The notes under the pieces: generated by a model
Told to the model about the DNA's origin: nothing
Databases searched by the model: none
Seen by the model: only the letters and a program-made list of their open reading frames with translations
NCBI GenBank assembly: GCA_026197195.1
Contig: JAPHUG010000475.1
Span: 1 to 5,134 of the forward strand
DNA length: 5,134 nucleotides
Source of the DNA: Sedimenticola sp.
GTDB taxonomy: Bacteria; Pseudomonadota; Gammaproteobacteria; Chromatiales; Chromatiaceae
Direction of reading: 5' to 3'
In this document: positions 1 to 5,134 of the stretch, in pieces
How positions within the stretch are numbered: position 1 is the stretch's first letter
How the letters are laid out: each line of letters opens with the position of its first letter
Translations under genes and position numbers: made by a program

Positions 1-305
1 ACGTTTTCCAAACCTTCTGTTTCACAGAAACGACCCTGTGCAAACGGCAGATCGGCAGAGATCACCATTGCAACCGCATCATCACGCCCGGCAAACGACT
101 CATTAAACTTTTTGGTCGATATGGCGCAAGTCGGCGTATCCAGACTCGGCACGATATTTAACAGGCGCTTTTTACCTGCGAAATCAGCCAACCCGACATT
201 GGCCAGATCTTTATTCGCCAGAGAGAACTCTGGGGCCTTGCTTCCTACTGCAGGCAGGTCACCATTGGTGGTTACCGGATTGCCTAAAAATGTAACTGTA
301 GCCAT
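1..305 (-). CDS. tpx: Thiol peroxidase Tpx (atypical 2-Cys peroxiredoxin), N-terminal 101 codons; 3' end outside window
   Basis: Reduces hydrogen peroxide and alkyl hydroperoxides using thioredoxin as electron donor. The visible 101 residues begin [11 protein letters not shown] and match the Tpx family along their length: the FxGNPV start, GSKAPEFSL, the peroxidatic-site motif PSLDTPTC with Cys60, and [13 protein letters not shown] with resolving Cys94. The 34-residue Cys-Cys spacing equals that of Escherichia coli Tpx (Cys61 and Cys95 as I recall). The rest of the protein (about 65 residues in this family), including the conserved later arginine, lies beyond base 1. The ATG at 305 is chosen because it is preceded six bases upstream by GAGGAG and because the protein start aligns with the family start. 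No signal peptide, so cytoplasmic in this reading. It lies 23 bases behind the stop of the large 2-oxoacid oxidoreductase, so it is probably its operon partner and may protect its iron-sulfur clusters from peroxide (inference). Confidence 0.95.
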   Translation of the reverse strand, partial: MATVTFLGNPVTTNGDLPAVGSKAPEFSLANKDLANVGLADFAGKKRLLNIVPSLDTPTCAISTKKFNESFAGRDDAVAMVISADLPFAQGRFCETEGLEN

Positions 306-311
306 GCTTAT

Positions 312-317
312 CTCCTC
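312..317 (-). promoter_or_regulatory. Shine-Dalgarno sequence of tpx
   Basis: On the minus strand GAGGAG stands six bases before the ATG at 305, a near-ideal ribosome binding site. It falls inside the 23-base gap after the TAA stop (331-329) of the upstream gene, so ribosomes finishing the oxidoreductase end close to it and translational coupling is possible. The gap contains no inverted repeat and no T-run, which argues for read-through transcription. Confidence 0.85.
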
Positions 318-328
318 ATTTGCTGGTT

Positions 329-3300
329 TTACTGATACTTAGCGGCACGCTTGATCAGTTTGTCGAGATCCTTCTCATTTTGATCCCAGGGCGTCCCGGG
401 ATGCAAACAACCGGCGGTACATTTCTCCGCGGCTTTGACAATATCCTTGAATGTCCCACCCTTAGGATTGACCACTACAGCCATTTTGTCATCGTTATAT
501 TCAAAAATACCCGGAGCAATCTCCACACACTCATCGCAGGTGGTACATTCCGGTGTTTCGATCCAGACCGGCTCATAATCCGCTGCATTGGCGGCTGCGG
601 GCGTCGCACCGGCGCTGCCACTGGTCAGCATAGGGGTGGACGTCAGAGCGGAAACATCACCATCGTTGGCCATAGCCAGTAGATTAGCCGTCAACTTCTG
701 TGCCATCTCAGCCTTGGTACGATTGACAATCTCAGTCTCATTAACCCCTTCGTAATAGCCAGAGAGTGATCTGAGTTGATGCCAGAAGGTTCGACGCTCT
801 TCACAAGAGTTAACGATCTCCTGAGCAACCAGCACCCGAATCAACCGGCTCTTTTTGTCCACGGCCCAGATATAGGGGAAGCGACCATCACGATCATCCT
901 CATCCATATCCAGGAATTCATGCAGGGCGATCATGTCTTCGTTCCAGGCATCCTGTGGGACGGATCGGAAATGCTTGCGGAAGCGACCTTCACTAAAGGC
1001 GAAATCGGCAAAGGTGACTGGCAGCTCCATCTTCGCCTCATTACCCTTCTCATCCTGGTAGGCGAGCTTATAGGTCGGCCAATCAGACTCAATGGCCGGA
1101 TTCCCTTCAATGCTGCAGCACTCGCTGAATGTCACACCGGCATCCGGATCATAACGGAACATCGGGTAGGCACGAGACTCCAGGGCCATCTTGGCTTGCG
1201 CCTCTGAAGCATCATCCGCCACACCATGCTCTGGCTGGCAGGTGGTGTAGAGATTGAACATGGCCGGGCGACGACTGTTCAGACCATCGACGAAGCCCTC
1301 AATCAAATGGGTCACATTGGCCTGTGAACTCTGCAACACAAAGCTGGTGCGGTGAGCCATGCCGATGACACCCATCTCTTTACGGATTTCGGTCTTACCC
1401 TTCCAGGCCTTTCCGTAAGGCGACATATCCGCCACCTGGCCGACGAAGCCTGAGGTACAAGCCTGACCACCCGTGTTGGAGTAAACCTGGGTATCCAGGA
1501 TCAACACCTTAATCGGCACACCTGAGGCAAGCGCCCGTGACAGGTTCTGGAAACCGATATCATACATGGCGCCGTCACCACCGATTGAAACCACCGGCGG
1601 ACAGAGTCGCCACTCTTCATCACTGAAGCCTTTCCAGTCGAAATAGGTGAAGAACTCATCGTGGATCTCTGGATCATACTTCCCTTCCAGCTCCAGCTTG
1701 GCTTGACGTATGGTCTTGAAACCGGCCGCCATCTTGGCCATGTGGCCTTCGAAGATACCCATTGCCACAGAGGGGCTGTCCTGGAACAGATGGCTGGCCC
1801 AGGGGAATGGATAGGGATTGAACGGGAAGGTGGAACCCCAGACCGAGGTACAACCGGTGGCATTAATAATACCCATGGTGGCACGACCCTGATTGGTATT
1901 GCCATCGGTATAGAGCCACTTCAGGTGACGCAGTTTTTCCAGAAGCTGGGTCGCCCACTTCAGCCACTTTGGATCGACAGGGTCGACCACGGTGCCTTCA
2001 GAGAGGGTCGCAGAGAGATTGGTCAGGGTCAGGTCGCTATCCTTACTCTCTTCCACCGCCTCGTTGATGGCAGCTGTATTGGAGAGATCCATACCGGCTG
2101 CCAGTTTCAGGCGAATATGCGTTTCAAGGCGATTGATCAACTCTTCCAGCTCGGCAATGTGTGCCTTGACCCGTGGTTGCATCAATGCCGTTGCCGTACC
2201 GGTAAACAGGTGAATGGCTGTCTTTTCACCACAACCCAGACAGGCCCCATCACCCGACAGCAGTGATTGATAATTTGTCTTGTCCAGCAGCAGCGTTTCC
2301 AGGGCACCGATCTTCTCATTCAGATCATCAATGCGTATGAAATCGGCATCCGTTGTTGGAAGATCCAGCCAGAATTTCCAATCCTTCTGCATCTTCTGAA
2401 TGGCTGCTTCTGTCTGCAGATCAACCACCAGCGCACCGTCATCACACACCTCAACACACTCCATACACCCTTTACAGGTGTAGGGGTTGATGGTGATGGA
2501 GAAGAGACCGCCTGAGCCTTTTTCCTTCTTTTCACGAGTGGTGTAGTAAGGCTTGGTTATAGAGAACTCAAAACCACCAATCGATTCCAGGAACAAGCCA
2601 AATTCACGTTCAAGACCGGCCTTTTTCTGTTCATCAAGATCAGACTCAGCAACCACTTCAAGGACCGCCTGATCGATCAGTTTGGAAACAACGGCTGCCT
2701 CACCCTGCTCATCAATCAGTGCACGCAGACGTTTTTCGACGTTGCGGCTTTCACGGCGCAGATAGAGTGTGGGTGTCCCCTTCTTCTCAATCCGCTCAAT
2801 CGCCGTATTGAAGACATCACTGATGGTATTGACCAGTCCTGGAATGGCGCTGTCGGGACAGGCGGTATAGCAGTCACCACAAGCCGTACAGTTCTCCGTA
2901 ATGAATTTAGGATAGTCAAAACGAATCTGCGTCATGTCACGGAAGATACCGGTCGCAGCCGGTATCAGGCTGGTTGCCATGAACGGATCAACCAGATTCT
3001 CCGAACCCTTGCCATTCATGTAGAACGAGCCGGTCTGCTCCCAGAAACGATGGACATCGGAAAGCTTGCCATCACCTTCAGGCAGGTACTGCAACATAAC
3101 CGGAATATTGGCCTCTTTGCGAATATCCTGCTGGGTCATACCAATCTTTTTATTGGTGATCTCACGGATCTCATCAAAGCCACGGCGAACCACCCGCAGG
3201 TTGTCTTCAACAACACGCTCGCCCTTACTACCAAACTTATCCCGAAGCTGTGTGGTAATGGCATCAAACAGCCCCTGTTCTGTCAGATGGGCACGCTCAA

Positions 3301-5134
3301 GCAGCGGTGAGGCTGCAAAGAAAGCACCCTGGAAGGCATTACCCTGCATGCGGAACTGCAGTTCTGCGTCGGAGGCCTCTTCTTTAGCAATCTTGAAGCC
3401 ATCAATGAAATAGACATGAATATTGTGGTCCACAATGTATTTCTGGTACTGCACCGGAATCTGTGCCCAGACTTCATCCTCGGTCTCCAGGTTGCTCTGG
3501 ATAATGAAGAACCCACCCTCTTTCAATCCATACAGTGGATTGGAGTGCAGAAACACATTGGGATCGGGTGACAACACCACATCCACATGGTGATATTCAC
3601 AGTTAAGACGAATAGCCTCTGGGGCAGCCGACAGGTAGTAGGTTGTCGGTTGGCCTTTCTTCTCTGAACCGTATTTAGGATTGGCGCGAATGTCATAGCC
3701 CAGCAGATCATACAGGGTCATCGCCAGGTTCTTACCCGTGGTGATGGCACCCCATCCACCAACGGAGTGCATACGCACGGTGATAGCCTCTTTCGGCAAC
3801 AGATCCGGGTTCTCACTGCCACGAAGCGCCATCTCGGCAATATGCGGGTAGGCTTCCAGCAACTCCTGCTGACGGATCTCCGCCTTTGGATCAGCCGACT
3901 CACGAATAAAATCAACGCCCAGATAGAAGAAGCGTTTTTTCTTGCCATCCGGCAACATGTTCTCAATAGCACCAATCAGCCCTTCAGGCTGCAGATCACG
4001 TGATCCCAACCCATAGGAACCAGAATAGAGTGCAGGGGCATCACCGGCCTTGTAGGACTCATAGGTAGGATAGGGCTTATCTCCTTTCCCGTAGCCACCG
4101 TTTTCTATGCATTTGGTCAAAGAGGCACGGATCTCACGGATCATCGGCAGGTCTTCTGCCAGGGGCTGGTCGGTACGCTCCAACACCACAACGCCCTTGC
4201 GACCTTTAAGCACTTTACCGATCAGATCACCCGGGAACGGACGATACATGGTGAGGTTCATGACGCCGACTTTCAGTTTTCGTGTCTCACGTAGGTAATC
4301 AGCGACAACCTGTGCCTGGATAATCATGGAACCCTGACCGGCAATAACGTAATCCGCATCATCCATTTTGTACTCACCGACACGGTTATAACGACGACCC
4401 GTCAGTTCGTAATACTCATCCATCACCTGGTCAGCAATGTTGGAAATGTGATCAAAGAAATAGGGACGCTGCGCCGCAACCGCCTGCATGTAGGCGTCCT
4501 GGTTCTGTACTGAGCCAGACAGCATTGGATTATCCACATCCCAGATCTCTGGAACGCGACGGCGTTTCTCGCCATAAATCATCTTCTGCGCCGGGGTTGG
4601 GCAACTGATGATATCGTCAGGACGACCGCAGAACTCTTCGATCAGTTCACGCTCCGGCACCATCACGGGTTCAATCAAATGGGTGGTCAGGAAACCATCC
4701 TGTGCAACAGCCGCTGGGGTCAGACTCAGTTCAGCAATCTTGCGACCAATCAGGTTAAGGTCTGCCGCCTCTTGTGCATCTGCACCGAACACCTGGAAGA
4801 AGCCGGTATCATCAATACAGTGGTAATCGTCGTGGCCACAATGTACGTTCAATGAGGCCTTGGTGATGGCGCGGGTGCCTATGTTCAATATGTAAGGCAG
4901 ACGCTTGCCTACCGCCGCATAAAGCGACTCATGCATGAAGGCAACACCCTGTGCAGAGGAGAAGTTGGTGGCACGTAACCCGGTCATGGCCATACCAGCT
5001 GTTACTGCTGCCGCCGCATGTTCAGATTCAGGCTCAACAAAGATCAACGGCTTTCCGGCCACGTTGATATGTCCCTTCGCCACCTCTTCTGCCCAGTACT
5101 CACCCATCTGGGTGGAGGGGGTGATGGGATAGGC
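329..5134 (-). CDS. Pyruvate/2-oxoacid:ferredoxin (flavodoxin) oxidoreductase, large NifJ/PFOR-like form with C-terminal ferredoxin domain; 5' end outside window
   Basis: Predicted cytoplasmic enzyme that oxidatively decarboxylates pyruvate (or another 2-oxoacid) with CoA to acyl-CoA, CO2 and low-potential electrons, or runs in reverse. The frame is open to the window edge: the nine codons before the first in-window ATG (5107) encode AYPITPSTQ, the family's N-terminal motif, so the true start lies beyond 5134 and 5107 is not the start. Numbering from that Met: domain I about 1-230 (Glu29, Arg79); domain II about 245-330; gamma/CoA-type domain III about 395-600; EKR-like domain about 614-660; cluster motifs C740/743/746/750 and C878/881/884/888; proximal-cluster cysteines 956, 959, 1086 and 1290; thiamine diphosphate site GDG 1177-1179 and [10 protein letters not shown] 1205-1214. 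Spacings Thr(-4)-Glu29-Arg79 and Asp1178-Asn1211 equal those I recall for Desulfovibrio africanus PFOR (31-64-114; 963-996). A region of unknown function (about 1330-1475), an Ala-rich linker and a ferredoxin-like domain (1511-1592) follow. Substrate and direction cannot be read from sequence; the family assignment is firm. Confidence 0.95.
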   Translation of the reverse strand, partial: AYPITPSTQMGEYWAEEVAKGHINVAGKPLIFVEPESEHAAAAVTAGMAMTGLRATNFSSAQGVAFMHESLYAAVGKRLPYILNIGTRAITKASLNVHCGHDDYHCIDDTGFFQVFGADAQEAADLNLIGRKIAELSLTPAAVAQDGFLTTHLIEPVMVPERELIEEFCGRPDDIISCPTPAQKMIYGEKRRRVPEIWDVDNPMLSGSVQNQDAYMQAVAAQRPYFFDHISNIADQVMDEYYELTGRRYNRVGEYKMDDADYVIAGQGSMIIQAQVVADYLRETRKLKVGVMNLTMYRPFPGDLIGKVLKGRKGVVVLERTDQPLAEDLPMIREIRASLTKCIENGGYGKGDKPYPTYESYKAGDAPALYSGSYGLGSRDLQPEGLIGAIENMLPDGKKKRFFYLGVDFIRESADPKAEIRQQELLEAYPHIAEMALRGSENPDLLPKEAITVRMHSVGGWGAITTGKNLAMTLYDLLGYDIRANPKYGSEKKGQPTTYYLSAAPEAIRLNCEYHHVDVVLSPDPNVFLHSNPLYGLKEGGFFIIQSNLETEDEVWAQIPVQYQKYIVDHNIHVYFIDGFKIAKEEASDAELQFRMQGNAFQGAFFAASPLLERAHLTEQGLFDAITTQLRDKFGSKGERVVEDNLRVVRRGFDEIREITNKKIGMTQQDIRKEANIPVMLQYLPEGDGKLSDVHRFWEQTGSFYMNGKGSENLVDPFMATSLIPAATGIFRDMTQIRFDYPKFITENCTACGDCYTACPDSAIPGLVNTISDVFNTAIERIEKKGTPTLYLRRESRNVEKRLRALIDEQGEAAVVSKLIDQAVLEVVAESDLDEQKKAGLEREFGLFLESIGGFEFSITKPYYTTREKKEKGSGGLFSITINPYTCKGCMECVEVCDDGALVVDLQTEAAIQKMQKDWKFWLDLPTTDADFIRIDDLNEKIGALETLLLDKTNYQSLLSGDGACLGCGEKTAIHLFTGTATALMQPRVKAHIAELEELINRLETHIRLKLAAGMDLSNTAAINEAVEESKDSDLTLTNLSATLSEGTVVDPVDPKWLKWATQLLEKLRHLKWLYTDGNTNQGRATMGIINATGCTSVWGSTFPFNPYPFPWASHLFQDSPSVAMGIFEGHMAKMAAGFKTIRQAKLELEGKYDPEIHDEFFTYFDWKGFSDEEWRLCPPVVSIGGDGAMYDIGFQNLSRALASGVPIKVLILDTQVYSNTGGQACTSGFVGQVADMSPYGKAWKGKTEIRKEMGVIGMAHRTSFVLQSSQANVTHLIEGFVDGLNSRRPAMFNLYTTCQPEHGVADDASEAQAKMALESRAYPMFRYDPDAGVTFSECCSIEGNPAIESDWPTYKLAYQDEKGNEAKMELPVTFADFAFSEGRFRKHFRSVPQDAWNEDMIALHEFLDMDEDDRDGRFPYIWAVDKKSRLIRVLVAQEIVNSCEERRTFWHQLRSLSGYYEGVNETEIVNRTKAEMAQKLTANLLAMANDGDVSALTSTPMLTSGSAGATPAAANAADYEPVWIETPECTTCDECVEIAPGIFEYNDDKMAVVVNPKGGTFKDIVKAAEKCTAGCLHPGTPWDQNEKDLDKLIKRAAKYQ
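383..402 (-). other. Potential GC-rich RNA hairpin inside the 3' end of the oxidoreductase gene
   Basis: Read on the minus strand, ATCCCGGG and CCTGGGAT flank the four-base loop ACGC and can form an eight-pair stem with one G-U pair. It lies about 50 bases before the stop codon and about 80 bases before the tpx start, within codons for the HPGTPWD segment. No T-run follows, so it is not a typical intrinsic terminator. It could be an mRNA stability or processing element, or simply a by-product of codon choice; the latter is quite possible. Confidence 0.3.

Noticed and set aside
306..328. Transcription terminator or promoter between the two genes
   Set aside because: Only 23 bases, with no inverted repeat, no T-run and no convincing -35/-10 pair; it holds just the tpx ribosome binding site.
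320..682. 120-residue plus-strand open frame across the gene junction
   Set aside because: Antisense to the C-terminal ferredoxin-like domain, whose cysteine pattern supports the minus strand as coding.
776..1207. 143-residue plus-strand open frame antisense to the unassigned C-terminal region
   Set aside because: No family resemblance or convincing ribosome binding site; the minus-strand frame is continuous and flanked by recognisable domains.
1913..2230. The insert in the proximal-cluster region as an intein, intron or mobile element
   Set aside because: The frame is uninterrupted, there are no splice-junction residues (such as a His-Asn/Cys pair) or flanking repeats, and the composition resembles the rest of the gene; an ordinary protein insertion explains it.
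1661..2266. 201-residue plus-strand open frame
   Set aside because: It lies wholly antisense to well-conserved PFOR sequence, shows no recognisable domain, and is explained as a shadow of the coding strand.
5105..5107. The ATG at 5107 as the start of the large oxidoreductase
   Set aside because: The frame stays open to the window edge and the preceding codons encode YPITPST, the conserved N-terminal family motif with a catalytic Thr, so translation begins further upstream.

Overview
This window is almost entirely coding on the minus strand and holds two genes, both cut by the window edges. Reading in the direction of transcription (from high to low coordinates), the first is a very large 2-oxoacid (pyruvate-type) ferredoxin/flavodoxin oxidoreductase, PFOR/NifJ-like. 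Its open frame enters at base 5134 and stops at 329. After a 23-base gap comes the first two thirds of a thiol peroxidase (tpx), whose start is at 305 and which runs off at base 1. The two are almost certainly co-transcribed: same strand, short gap, no terminator, and a strong GAGGAG ribosome binding site for tpx.

The PFOR has every catalytic hallmark of the homodimeric enzyme. These are a YPITPST N-terminal motif, the Glu and Arg that contact thiamine diphosphate and substrate, a GDG...DTxVYSNTGG cofactor site, four cysteines for the proximal [4Fe-4S] cluster and two CxxCxxCxxxC motifs. It is nevertheless much longer than usual: 1,601 residues are visible and about 25-30 are probably missing upstream, against roughly 1,170-1,230 for ordinary NifJ/PFOR. 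The extra length lies in four places: a ~80-residue insert between the two ferredoxin-type motifs, a ~100-residue helical insert between cysteines of the proximal cluster, a ~150-residue region of unknown function after the thiamine domain, and an Ala/Ser/Thr-rich tether carrying an extra C-terminal ferredoxin-like domain. This looks like an oxidoreductase with a built-in fourth cluster as electron exit or entry.

The organism is probably a proteobacterium. The Tpx fragment closely resembles the gamma-proteobacterial protein (PFAQxRFC and PSLDT motifs) and base composition is moderate (by eye about half G+C). A sulfur-oxidising or facultatively anaerobic gammaproteobacterium would fit, but that is inference. 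Functionally, an oxygen-labile low-potential 2-oxoacid oxidoreductase followed by a peroxide-removing enzyme suggests oxidative protection of an anaerobic-type carbon pathway in an organism that meets oxygen. No RNA genes, mobile elements, CRISPR arrays or intergenic stretches over 300 bases are present.
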